Below are positions 44,401 through 54,341 of a stretch of 64,000 nt of DNA, one piece after another. Location: NCBI GenBank assembly GCA_010356995.1, contig ML996702.1:551844-615843 (forward strand), in the 5' to 3' direction. Position numbers and translations under genes: made by a program. Each line of letters opens with the position of its first letter. Position 1 is the stretch's first letter. Source of the DNA: Trichodelitschia bisporula (taxonomy: Eukaryota > Ascomycota > Dothideomycetes > Phaeotrichales > Phaeotrichaceae). The notes under the pieces are model-generated. The model saw only the letters and a program-made list of their open reading frames with translations, was not told the DNA's origin and did no database searches.

Positions 44401-47349
44401 GAGTTGGATGATGCTGTGGCTACGAGCGGCCGGCATGAGCAGGCCTCTGCGGAGGCGAATGGGCGTGTCGCTGACCAGCAGCGCGTTATGGCTGACCTAG
44501 CGGCTCAGATCTCGACCATGGAGGCCAAGGAAAAAGATCTCCAGTGCGAACTGGATGACGCCCTCGAAGCGGGCAAATCCCACCAGCGCGCCTCTACTGA
44601 AGCTGAAGCCAGAGCCCAAGTACACATGGACAGCCTCGCCGCTCTGGAAGCCGAACTCACAAAGGTCCGTTCCCAGCACTCCACTCTGGAAACCGAGCTC
44701 GCTGCTGCCGTGCAATACGGTGCCGAAACTAAAGCTCTATTCTCCGACTCCGAGGCTACCGTGCGCGATCTCAAGGCTCAGCTCGCTGAGACGCAGGCGC
44801 AACTATCGGCAGCGCTAAGGACCGAGGATGAGTTAAAGGAGCAGAGGGATATACTCCGTAAACAAGTGCAGTCGCTGGAGGAGGACCTCGGAGCAGCGAA
44901 GGAGCGAGTCAAGAATCTCAAGTTGGAAGTACAGAACTCGCGGTCCCACATCGCGGATCTCGAGCGTGACAACTCCCGCCTCAAATCCGATCTCGCCACT
45001 GCACACACCGATCTCAAATCCGCACACGAGCAATACACCACACTCCTCACCGACCTCGCCACCCTCCGCGCCAACCTCGCCCACGCCGACGCCGCGAACC
45101 TCTGTCTACAAGCGGACCTCTCCAGCGCGCAAGCCGACACCCGTACTGCGGCCGAAGCAGCCAAGGACCATGAGGCCCAGCTCTCTACCACGCGCACCCT
45201 CCTCTCGAACCTCGAGAAGGACAAGGCGCGCCTCGAAGCGGACTTTGCGAGCGCAAGAGCCGATTTGGCTGCTAGTACCGCCAGGGCTAAAACTCAGGAA
45301 GAGCAAAACGCGGAGCAGACCCGCGCGCTCGAAGTCCTGGCTACGCAGCTCCTGTCGTGCGATGCGGCAAGGGTCCGGTATGCGGGCGCGCTGGTCGGTG
45401 TGCGCAAGGAGTTGCGCGAGGCGAGGGAGGCGAGGCGCGTGGTTGCGGGGAAGGAGCGGGTTGCGCGGAAGGAGCTGCGCGTGCTGGGGAGGCTGAAGGC
45501 GGAGGCTGAGGAGGGTCTGGCTCGTCTTAGCCACGAACTAGCAGCCGCGCGGAATGAGGGCAGTGAGGCCAGGGGTCGGCTTGAGGAAGTGAGCCGCGAG
45601 CGTGACGGGCTTAAGGCGAGGGTGCGGGACATGGAATCCAGGGCCCGCGACGCGGCGGCTGAGAAGGCGCGTGTTAGTGACCGGCTCCGTGCGCTGGAGA
45701 AGGAGGTCGGTGTCCTAACCGCTAAGCTCGAGGGGAAGACGGGCGAAGTCGAGGCGCTGCGCCGCGAAGTCACCCTGCTGCGCGAGATGCGCGCTGCCGA
45801 TGCTGCGTCCCTTGCGGCTAAGGAAGCGAAAGTCGAAGAGCTGGCGCGGGAGCGGGGCGAGGTTGTTGCGAGGATGGAGGGCGAGGCGAGGGCGTTGCAG
45901 GTTAGGCATGGGGAGGTGGTGAGGGGTTTGGAAGTGGAGGTTGAGAGGATGAAGACTGAGCATGGGGTTGTGGTCCGGGATTTGGAGGGCGAAATCAAGA
46001 CATTGCAGGGGCGGCATGACGAGTTTTCCCGGATGCAGGAAGAGGAGAAGGTGCGGGCCGAAAGCGCGGTCCGCGAGAGGGACGTTGAGCTTGAACGCGT
46101 GCGTGAAGCGGGGCGCAAGGCTGAGAAGAAGGCTGAGGAGGAGGGGAGGGCTAAGGGCGCTGAGCTTGAGCGTGTGCGTGCCGCGGGGCGCGAGGCTGAG
46201 AAGAAGACTGAGGAGGAGGTGAGGGCGAAGGACGCGGAGCTGGCGGAAGTGTGCAACCTCACCGCGGCCTCGCTCCAGAAGCTCCAGGAGTTGCAGGCTG
46301 AGCTTGAGACGCGCCAGACCGCTCACGCGGAGGCGTTGAAGGGGAAAGAAGACGCGCTTCAGACTCTACGCGGTCAGATGGCGACAGAGATCGCCGGGCT
46401 GAGGGACGAGTTGACGCTGAAGGAAAACACGCTCCTCGGCCTCCAGGCCATCCTGGGCACGCGCGAGGCCGAGCTCTTTACGCTCCAGGTTCAGAGCGGG
46501 GATAAGGATGCTGCGATTGCGACGCTTAATGACCGGGTCGACGCCCAGTCCGGTTCCCTCACCGAACTCGAGTCCCGCCTCAGCGCAAGGGAATCGGACC
46601 TGTCACGCCTCCAGGCCACCCTGGCCGAGAAGATTTCCGCCCTCACAGCCAAGGACTCGGACCTGAAGATCAAGGACACCGAACTCGCCTCCCGCGACGC
46701 ACAAATAGCCAAACTCCGCACCCTCAATGCAGACTACGCATCCCTCGTCGCGGACCTACGTTCCGAAATCGCCTCGCTGCGCGCCCCGCCCCGCGCGCCT
46801 ACGCCGCCTAGTTCAGGCGGGTTGGCGAGTCTGCCGGAGGTAGACGGAGGGGAGGAGAGCGATGGGGTGGGCGAATTACCGCCCCTAACCGCCCCACTGG
46901 GATCGCTAGGCACGCACGGCTCGCATGGCTCGCACGGCTCGCATTCCCGCTCCCGGACACCGAGTTCGAGACTCAGTATGCGGAGCGAGAGCGGCTCGAT
47001 CAAGGCGTACCGTGTGCTGGGGGCTGAGGCGGCGGCGGGGAGGGTGGAGAGCGAGGAGGCGGATGTTAAGCGGCGACTTTGGGAGCTGTGGGAGGAGCAG
47101 CAGCGGATGAGGGGGAGTGCGGGGGGGATGAGTGTTGAGACGGGGGGGAGTAAGGAGGGCAGTGAGGCGGGGAGGGTGAGGAGGAAGTTGGTTAAGAAGA
47201 GGAGGGAGGAGAAAGAGAAGGAGAGGAGGGAGGGGGAGGAGAAGGGAGGGAAGGGGGAGAGGGAGCATGGGCGGTTGTGGGGGGCACTTAGGGGGGCGGC
47301 GGGGAGGAGTAGGGTTAGTTTGATGGGGGGGAGGAAGGGGAGGGAGTAG
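41486..47349 (+). CDS. Giant coiled-coil protein (fungal 'M protein repeat' type)
   Basis: Exons 41486-42050 and 42110-47349 give 1934 residues. The first 80 residues are Ser/Pro-rich and disordered (MDRSISYLAAKRFKRND). A conserved-looking helical block follows: LGHVGIVKFQRDRLKAELS, then ALRKLALRLAVQIGVREARI. After the intron comes LDISYMTPPLSPPQSPDT and then about 1500 residues of almost unbroken heptad-rich Glu/Lys/Leu/Ala sequence, a long coiled coil with no motor or membrane segment. Residues in the first third include an almost exact 99-residue tandem duplication. The C-terminus has short GSH repeats, a Ser-rich link and a very basic Lys/Glu tail. A structural or scaffolding role (cytoskeleton, septum, transport tether) is possible, but no function is known to me. 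Such sequences hit myosin and Uso1 by composition alone. Confidence 0.88.
43096..43689 (+). repeat. 297-bp in-frame tandem duplication in the coiled-coil gene
   Basis: Two adjacent units, 43096-43392 and 43393-43689, encode about 99 residues each. They begin DSRLQHRLRAEVDRSLELEA and DSRLQQSLRAEVDRCLKLEA and end KELEQAHAEF and KELEQAHADF. The units differ mostly by single substitutions with no visible length change, so the reading frame and, at 99 residues, not quite a whole number of heptads, are kept. Confidence 0.93.
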
Positions 47350-47738
47350 GTTTAGGTTGGTATGTTGAGGGTTAGGAAAAGTATTCGGGAATGTATATAT
47401 AGTGATGGAGCCGCGAGGCGCTGGGATTTTGGGATTGGGATACTGGGTGTTTAGAGCAGGCATTGCATGCGGTATGGGTAAAGCAAGGATTGAATTTGAT
47501 GCTTTTCACATCTGTTGAAGACGAGCTGCGTGTGTTGTGATGTCGGGATATGTCAGCGAGGGTTGCTGAATGTGGAAGATGCTCCCGGTTTTTGCGCCCA
47601 CGAAGTCTCAACGTTGAGCCCCATTGGATCTCTCCGCAAGGCGTAGACAACAAAAATTCATCACCCTCCCGCGTGAAGCACGCGGTATCACATCAAAAAG
47701 TGTAGCCCACACAATCAGAAAGAGTAAAAAGATTACAC
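47350..47738. other. Intergenic region
   Basis: Three-prime flank of the coiled-coil gene and downstream flank of the minus-strand tRNA. No gene is seen. Confidence 0.55.
47726..47730 (-). terminator. RNA polymerase III terminator (T5)
   Basis: Five T on the minus strand, starting nine bases after the discriminator base of tRNA-Ser(CGA). Confidence 0.75.
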
Positions 47739-47835
47739 CGACAGCGGCAGTATTCGAAACTGCGCGTCCGAAGACATATGATCACCGGCGCTAGGCCATT
47801 CGAGTCATACCCATTAACCACTCTGGCACGCTGCC
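47739..47835 (-). tRNA. trnS(CGA): tRNA-Ser (anticodon CGA), with intron
   Basis: Read on the minus strand from 47835: acceptor GGCAGCG pairs with CGCTGTC (one G-U), discriminator G; D-arm CCA/TGG around GAGTGGTTAA; anticodon stem TATGA/TCATA; loop CU-CGA-A; a 16-base intron (47783-47798) after base 37; variable arm TGTCTTCGGACGC; T-arm GCAGT-TTCGAAT-ACTGC. The anticodon reads UCG codons. The D-arm, variable-arm form and intron site parallel those of the tRNA-Ser at 39.4 kb. Confidence 0.92.
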
Positions 47836-48046
47836 TGTTGGATAGGAGATTACGCATTTTCGCAAATGTATGGAGATAACTTGTGGGGCGACTTAGCGAG
47901 ATCGTGGTGATGATCCGCTCAGCCGGGCGTAGAGTACGGTACGGTTGGGAAAACAGGTAAGGCTGAGAGACGAAAGCAGACGCACTAGCGGAGTATCATC
48001 CAGACGGACAGAATTCGATATATATACAACCCTCCCTCACTCCCCT

Positions 48047-48990
48047 TCAGGCCCCCGTAACCCTCTGCTGAATCCACTTGACCGCCTGCGACGTACTGGC
48101 CCCGGTATACGACAAATGGGCCCCCGAAATGATGAACTTCCCCTGACACACCCCATCGCCGGCCGCGCAAAAGGTCTTGACATTCTCTGACGGGAAGTCC
48201 TTGACAGGCGCACCGTTAAACGGGTCTCCGAACACCACGATCCCCTGTCATTATACATCAGCATCTCTCCCCGCCTCGCCTCATGTGCAAAAAGGGCACT
48301 CACCGCAACCTGCCTCCTAGCCTTCTCCTCCGCAAACGCAACACATATCCGCGCCACCATCGCCCCCTGACTATACCCACTAACCACCATCTTCGTACTT
48401 GGGCACTTCGCCGCAATCTTGTTGATCTGCGCCATGCACTTGACCCCCCCGGGGAGACCGATACAATTATCCCCCGCAATATCCGCCGTGTAGCTCACGC
48501 CTTGCACATCCCATTTCCCGGGCATAGCGCTCTTGAGCCCGCTACTCAGCGTCGGGCCGACCGTCATGCCCATAGTCCCCGGCTCCGTCGTGCCACGCGC
48601 GAAGACCAGCGTATACGGCTTGCACCCGCCGGCCTGGCGCGGGGTCAGGCCGAAGCGCTCAGGGCCGGACCGATCAGGGAGGACCTCGGGGAACCGATCA
48701 TACCCGAGCCTCTCCGGCCACAGGTACCGCTCGCGACTCGGACTGGTCTTGGGCGCGACGCCGATGTCGGCGGCGGAGGCGACGCCCGCGCCGTACTGCC
48801 GGTGCGATTGGATACATTTGAAGCCCCCTTCGTTGGAGCCGGAGGGCTTGGGGCGGGTGGGGTCGAGTTTGAAGGGGAGGCCGGTTGAGCCGGAGAGGTT
48901 GGCGATTTCGCAGGATTGGCCGGTGCATTTTTGGCCCAAGGCTGAGGGGAGGGCGAGGAGGGGGAGGAGGAGGGGGAGGAGGGCGTGCAT
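48047..48990 (-). CDS. Cutinase (carbohydrate esterase family 5), secreted, N-terminally extended
   Basis: Serine esterase of the alpha/beta-hydrolase fold that hydrolyses cutin or related polyesters outside the cell. Exons in translation order 48990-48304 and 48244-48047 give 294 residues. A signal peptide is clear: MHALLPLLLPLLALPSALG, with cleavage expected near residue 19. The cutinase core starts near residue 122 (GGCKPYTLVFARGTTEPG) and has the triad Ser207 (GYSQG), Asp259 (CAAGDGVCQG) and His272 (GAHLSY). Cysteines flank the domain as in the family. Residues 20-120 form an unusual extension rich in Pro, Gly and Arg with three cysteines; fungal cutinases are usually near 220 residues. 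The intron is 59 bases. The start at 48990 is preferred because it exposes the signal peptide. Confidence 0.93.
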
Positions 48991-49645
48991 GGTTGCGGAG
49001 GCGTGGGGGGATGGAGCGGTGGATGGTGGAAGAGCGCGATGCGCTTGATACTTATCCGGGCGCTGAAGGGGATGTTGCACGCGATAGCATGGCGCCGATG
49101 GGTGGTGTATTAGCGGGAGGCACGGATATGAGTACTATCATTAAGCACGTCCGAAATCGACATGCGGAGGGTGGTTCACTAGATGCACGCCCTTTTCGAG
49201 GGGGTGGTTGCGCGGGGTCGGAGATGCGATCGGTCGGGTTAGGGCTGGTAAAGCCCCACGGCAGCGACCCGGGTCGCTACCATCGCCGCATAGGGTAATC
49301 AGCTCGTGCCTCTCACACAAGGACCGTCGCAAGAAGTGCTGCATGTCGACTGCTGGGTGTTGATGCCTATGTCAAGGAATTCCGCTCTATCGCAAATTTG
49401 AACATCCACCGGTAGATGGGGCGTGCAATAGGACAGACGCATGGCATTAATTCGCCCATAGGGACGATCGACGGATGTGGGTCGGGGCTGTGTGGTTAGC
49501 CAGCGTCCCATAGGGAGGTAAGACTCGCGACGACATCCATCTTCTATCCATTATAAACAAGTGATCGCTGCTAGATCTATTGTTGCTAGCATGGTCGACG
49601 ATGGGAGATGACATGCCGATTCGGTGCAGCGGCACAAGTGGCATC
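48991..49645. other. Intergenic region
   Basis: About 650 bases with no supportable gene, holding the cutinase promoter and the 3' end of the methyltransferase gene, both on the minus strand. Confidence 0.5.
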
Positions 49646-50358
49646 TCAAGGCGGGCTCGGGTGCTTCACCATCACCCAGGCAAAGTATTCAAACGACGCG
49701 GCGTCGTCCTGGAGCGCCTCAACAGTCATGGTCCAACCAGAACGTTGTAGAAGTGGCCGCATGAAGTGCGGCTGGCGGTAGGTGATATAGAGCCATCGTC
49801 CGCCCGGTTTCAGCACGCGTTCGACCTGGCTATCAGCACGCGCAGCGATAAAGCATATTTGCTTACCTCTGATACATACGCGTTCACGTTGGCTTTGACC
49901 TCCGGCTCCGGATCCCACAACGAGCCATGCAGCATAGCGTCGAGCGTACCCTTGTCGATCGCGCAGTCGAACTCGGCGTCTGCAAATTCCATCTTGCGCA
50001 CGTCCATCACGCGCCAACCCAGAGACTCGATGGAATCGTACTTTGACTTCATAAAATCGATTGCAACGGGCGAGAAATCGATGCTACACTGGTTGTGGTA
50101 CCCGATGTTGTACAAGTCGTACGTCAAGGTCTGTGTACCGTTAGAAGCGCACTTCGGGCTTGTTCAACGCACGCTGAGGCCGCATCCCAACTGTAAGATC
50201 CTCGGATCATCGTCTACTGGGGGCAGATTCCGCTCAAGAAACGGGCGGAGCTTCTCAAAGGTCCGGAACCATTCGTGCGCAGCCGGGTCTTCTGTTTCTG
50301 TCGTATACCGTGAGTTCCAGTACTCCGGACGGACAAGCTCCTTTGGATCCTTGGACAT
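49646..50358 (-). CDS. Small SAM-dependent methyltransferase, EEF1AKMT4-like
   Basis: Class I methyltransferase of the METTL13/EEF1AKMT4 branch; the human relative methylates a lysine of translation elongation factor eEF1A. Exons in translation order 50358-50173, 50130-49867 and 49825-49646 give 209 residues; introns are 42 and 41 bases. The N-terminus LVRPEYWNSRYTTE is typical. Motif I is ILQLGCGLS (about residues 54-62), the acidic strand-2 residue is in CSIDFSPVAI, and the family block DVRKMEFADAEFDCAIDKGTLDAML follows in two parts. VERVLKPGGRWLYITYRQPHF is the post-motif strand. The substrate is inferred from family only; cytosolic location is expected as no targeting signal is seen. Confidence 0.87.
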
Positions 50359-50924
50359 GATACGGGAAGGTTTCTCGGGGCTAACTGCAAGTCTTGAATT
50401 TCGGCAACTGTGAGAAGCGCGAAGACGTTACAGAGACAGCTCGAGAGCACGTCCAAGTTCAAAAGAAGGAAGTACTTTGATGGGCGCTAGGTGATGTTGG
50501 GGCACGTGCGGAGGGGTCTCATGGCTTCGTGGCAAAAGGCCACGTAAAAAGTTATGGCCGTTCCGTCCGCAAAAGCACCCACTCAGGACGGCCACGATCT
50601 TTTCGGGTGGCACCCTTCGTGACTATCACAAACTCTTGCACCACAAACGCCTTTGGCTTTTGACTTTGTAGAAAGTGAATCCAGTTGGTTGATGAACAAG
50701 CTATACAACATCCGGAACTCCTGATCCGCCCCATTGCCATGTGGGTATTCAAATCCTCAGTCTTCATGTCCAGCCAGTTCCATCATCAAGCACACGATTG
50801 CATTGTCAAATGTCCCCTGAGCTCACAACTTGTCCTCCTACCGCTCCCATTTAACGCCGCGGCCCCGTCAAGCCCGCTCAAAACTCCCAAACAAATCCCA
50901 CTTCCCAACCGGGAATTTTGCCTC
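50359..50924. other. Intergenic region
   Basis: About 565 bases between two minus-strand genes, with no gene seen; it should hold the promoter of the methyltransferase and the 3' end of the orphan gene. Confidence 0.5.
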
Positions 50925-52177
50925 CTAGTCCCCCTTCCGCCGTTTGCTGTCGCGGCCACCGTCATGATCGTGGTCGTGATCGTTGTCCACGTCACCCCCC
51001 CGCTTCCTCTTTGATGTGCCTTCTGATGATGCGCACTCGTCCATTAGAATATCCTCGTCTGGCGTATCTGGCTCAAGCGTTAGAAATGTGTCCGACCCGT
51101 CTGACTGGCAGTTGTCTCACCTTCGCCATCCTCGCCCTTGTATTCCCCAGGTTCACCCTGGGCATATCCACTGCCCTCACGTTCCCTCTCCTCACGTTCA
51201 CTGTCCTCACGTTCCCTCTCTTCACGTTCCCTATCCTCCTGTTCGCGCTTCTCATGTTCGCGCAAATAGTGAGCTTCCAGCCTCTGGTCTGTAGCCTCCT
51301 GCCCGCCTGTGTTGTGCATCGCAGTTCCAATGCACTCATCCAATGCACGTTGGAGACGTGCCGCAATGCAAATCCGCGCGCCCTCGTTGACAGCGTCGTA
51401 GTCCACACTGGAACAGACGAACAGCTTTTCGTCGGGCGTGGTTTCCAGGCTGCCCAGCTGTTCCATGTAGCGCCGGTTAACGGTCGCAGCGTAGAATTTA
51501 ACCTCCGCAATGCACTCCGTGCCGGATGTCGCGACAACGGCCACGAAAACAGACGTTGCTTCCGGGCAAAGCTTGAGCTGCTTTTGCGCCATGGCCAGAA
51601 GATATGGCACGACGCCGGATTCCGGGAGGTTGGCAACAGTTGCCAACATAGGCAGGACCTTGCGTGATCCTTGCCGCAGGTTGTAGGTCAGAAGCTCGCT
51701 GGCTTCTAGTTCGATTTTGCGCCCGGCGATCTTGAGATATAGGATTCTCTCGATTTCACGGCTCCGGGGGTAATGTGCCGTGCGTTGGATGTCGGCAAAG
51801 GAGAACATCATGCTTTGGAGAAACTCTGCGTAACACCACACGACATGTGCCGCATCGTCTCGGCAGTGCGTACTTCGGCCGCGGAGTGCCTGGGAGTACG
51901 CGGCGATTTCGCCCAGCAGGTATAGTTCATACTCGGCAAGGTCGGCGGACGGAGCTGGTTGCTCGAGTATGCCGGAGAGTGCACCCTGCACTGCCTTGTT
52001 GACGGCATCTGCTGGAAAGCATTCGAATTCCATGTCGGAAACGAAGGAGCAGTTTAGAGCTTTGAGATGGGTAGACGTCCAGTTCTCTGGCTTCAGCTGT
52101 TTCCGTCCAACTTTGGACTTTGGTGCCGATAAGGCTTGACGGAGGCGGTTCAAATTGGTAAAACCTGAAGATGCCAT
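50925..52177 (-). CDS. Orphan protein with charged RE-rich tail and basic C-terminus
   Basis: I do not recognise this gene. Exons in translation order 52177-51121 and 51067-50925 give 399 residues; the 53-base intron has a GTGAGA donor, a TTCTAAC branch point and a GCCAG acceptor. Without splicing the frame would end after 365 residues. The N-terminal 270 residues look globular (LYLLGEIAAYSQALRG; ILYLKIAGRKIELEASELL; VFVAVVATSG). Then comes a charged repeat of the form REREERERED, a Gly/Glu stretch, and in exon 2 an acidic segment (DTPDEDILMDE), a KRKR basic cluster, a DNDHDHDHD stretch and the ending KRRKGD; nuclear location is therefore plausible. A leader intron (52194-52256, GTAAGT to CTGCAG) probably lies just upstream of the ATG. 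The leader region carries tandem repeats. Confidence 0.7.
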
Positions 52178-52200
52178 GACTAAATAGCGAAATCTGCAGG

Positions 52201-52560
52201 AAGCGAGTGTTAGGGGAGCGGGGATAATAAAAGGGGAGAGGGAGCAGGAAACTTACGAGTTTGAGATTTTGGTTGTAAGGTGTTTTAAGAGGCTTGATAG
52301 TGCACAGTGTGCTTGGATGGAGAGTTCAGAGTGCTTTTTTGAAGTGATCACAGTTGGGTGTCAGAGTGTGGCTGGACGAAGAAGCGATTGTTAGGGGAGC
52401 GGGTCTACGAAAAGGTGAGAGGCAGCAGGCAGCGTACAGATTTGAGACTCTGGCTGCAGGTGTTTTTAGAGGTTTGGTATAGTGCACAGTGTGCTTAAGT
52501 TGAGAGTGATCTTTTGAAGTGACCACAGTTTGGTGTAGTGCACAGTGTGCTTGGGTTGAG
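52201..52560. repeat. 181-bp diverged tandem duplication in the leader of the orphan gene
   Basis: The stretch 52201-52381 is repeated from 52382 on: both copies start with an AAGCGA-TGTTAGGGGAGCGG pattern, have a TTTGAGA-TTGG/CTGG segment at 52261 and 52441, and reach GTGCACAGTGTGCTT at 52301 and 52482, always 180-181 bases apart. The first copy contains the probable leader intron of the gene to the left; the second carries a matching CTAAC branch sequence and AG but a poorer donor (GTACGC). Confidence 0.75.
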
Positions 52561-52700
52561 GGTGATCTTTTGAAGTGACCACAGTTTGGTATAGTGCACA
52601 GTGTGCTTGAGTTGAGGGTGACCTTTTGAAGTGATCGTAGTTGGTTGTCACAGTGCGCTTGAGCTGAGGGTGATTGTTTGAAGTGATCACAGTTGGGTGT
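52482..52700. repeat. 56-bp tandem repeats, nearly four copies
   Basis: Units start at 52482, 52538, 52594 and about 52646. Each begins GTGCACAGTGTGCTT and contains TTTTGAAGTGACCACAG. The first two are almost identical, the fourth is shorter and more diverged. They overlap the second half of the larger duplication and lie upstream of the orphan gene, where they could hold repeated protein-binding sites. The frame that reads through them on the minus strand is a by-product of the repeat. Confidence 0.88.
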
Positions 52701-53420
52701 CAGAGTGAAGCTGGATTTCAAAAGATCACGACAGTTTTTCAAAGTGACAACATTTGGGTACACAGAGAGAGCTGAGTGGGTGAATGTCGAGGGGGGCGCG
52801 CCTTTTAAAGGACTTCTCTGGGTCCCTAGGTGTGTCCGAAAAGCCCAGGACGCGTATACTGTAGCGTGCCACTCTCCACAGACACGTGGTATACTCGTGT
52901 TTGGATCCATGAGGCTTCTGGAATTGGGCTGAGAGGAGGGACCGGTCCCTTATATCTCAGAGAACTGGTCTGATTTTGACCAAGGGATGACGCGTCCGCT
53001 CGACGAGGTGTGCGGCTTGAGGTTTTGTACAGAGCGTATTTCGTCTATTTCTTGCTCGTGAAACTGACGTTTCTCTGCATATACTATTGCATGTGAGGGT
53101 TGCAGTGGAAATTATGTTTCCATTATGTGTGGAGTCAGTGAATGCCAGGCGGGGCGAAGACGTTAAGCATACTAACTGCGCTTTTATGATAACTGGCACC
53201 GAAAATTTGTCGCTACCGGTATATCTGGCAATCGGGGTTCACAAGTTGATGTAGGTTCCAGCATATTCGGCATGCGTCTTGCCATATCTCTCCCCTAACC
53301 CACGCCACGACCCTAGCCCTCTTCACGCCCGTCTCTATTCGACACAGCCCGTTCATACCCCCTCAGCCCATGCCAACTCATAGCCAAATACTGTCCGACG
53401 GAGCAATTCATCCTGCATCA
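52701..53420. other. Intergenic region
   Basis: About 700 bases without a gene, between the repeat array and the end of EFM7. Confidence 0.5.
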
Positions 53421-54341
53421 TCAGTCCACGTGTCGACCAAAAGGGGACAAGCCTACCCCTCTATCCTCCTCGAACATGACGCGCTCCATAACCGTCTCCG
53501 ACACCTTCTCGACCCTAAACCCACCCTCACGTGCAACATCGAAAAACGCCAAATCCTTCTCCAACAACCACGGACGATATGGCGTGAAGTACACGTACGC
53601 CCGCGCGTGAGGGGATTTGCGCAGCGTCTGCTGCAGCGTGAGCACCAGCTTCGCGTGTTCCGAGTGGTTGAACAGCAGGTCCGCAAGAACGAGGACATCG
53701 AATCCAACGGCCGGCTTGGGGAGGTGGGATAGAACGGATTCCGGAGAGGCACCCCAGAGCAGACCCTGTCCAGCCATCAGTCGCTTCGACTCACTTCCAA
53801 CAGAAACCGCTAACCTCCGCCTCGACAGCCCCGCACCCATCCATGCTCCTCACCCGCTCCACGTTTGCGGCTAGGTTGGCAATTAAGTCCGTGTCTGGGT
53901 AGTCCGTGGCGACGACCACCTGGGCGCCGCGCAGTGCGCACACGAGGCTGGGGAGTCCGGCTGCGGCGCCTAGTTCGAGGACGGACTTGTTGCGGATGAG
54001 GTCAGGGTACGTGTCGAAGTGGGTGGCGAGCACGCGACCGGCGTTCCACAGATGGTGGCCCTGGGGAGTTAGACTATTTCACGAGGCACAGGATGGGAGG
54101 AGGTTGGAACGGAGAGTTCGGGATGACGCTCGGCATGCCGATTCTCGGAAGACGCCTTGGCTAGTCTGGGCCGAGGCGGTGGCGTACATACCCACAGTGG
54201 ATTGTGGCCCACGAGGGACACCTTGATTTCTCGACCATCGAGCAGGGTGTGCGTCGCTTGGGTTGGGGGTGGCGGCGGCGGGTAGTAGTCCGATGGCTCG
54301 GTAAAGAGATCGTCAAGCGGGGCGGAGCCGTCGTCGGACAT
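53421..54341 (-). CDS. efm7: Protein N-terminal and lysine N-methyltransferase EFM7
   Basis: Relative of yeast Efm7/Nnt1, which trimethylates the N-terminal glycine and adjacent lysine of elongation factor eEF1A. Exons in translation order 54341-54192, 54060-53815 and 53765-53421 give 246 residues. Family hallmarks: [19 protein letters not shown] at the N-terminus, [10 protein letters not shown] split from [14 protein letters not shown] by intron 1 (131 bases), motif [21 protein letters not shown] as the strand-2 acidic turn, and [16 protein letters not shown], the seven-beta-strand family 16 block. The C-terminal part includes [11 protein letters not shown]. Cytosolic. It lies 3 kb from another predicted eEF1A-type methyltransferase on the same strand. 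Confidence 0.94.

Noticed and set aside
52326-52910. 194-codon minus-strand frame
   Set aside because: It consists mostly of the translated 56-bp repeat array, whose length does not keep a constant frame over all units; it looks like a by-product of the repeats.
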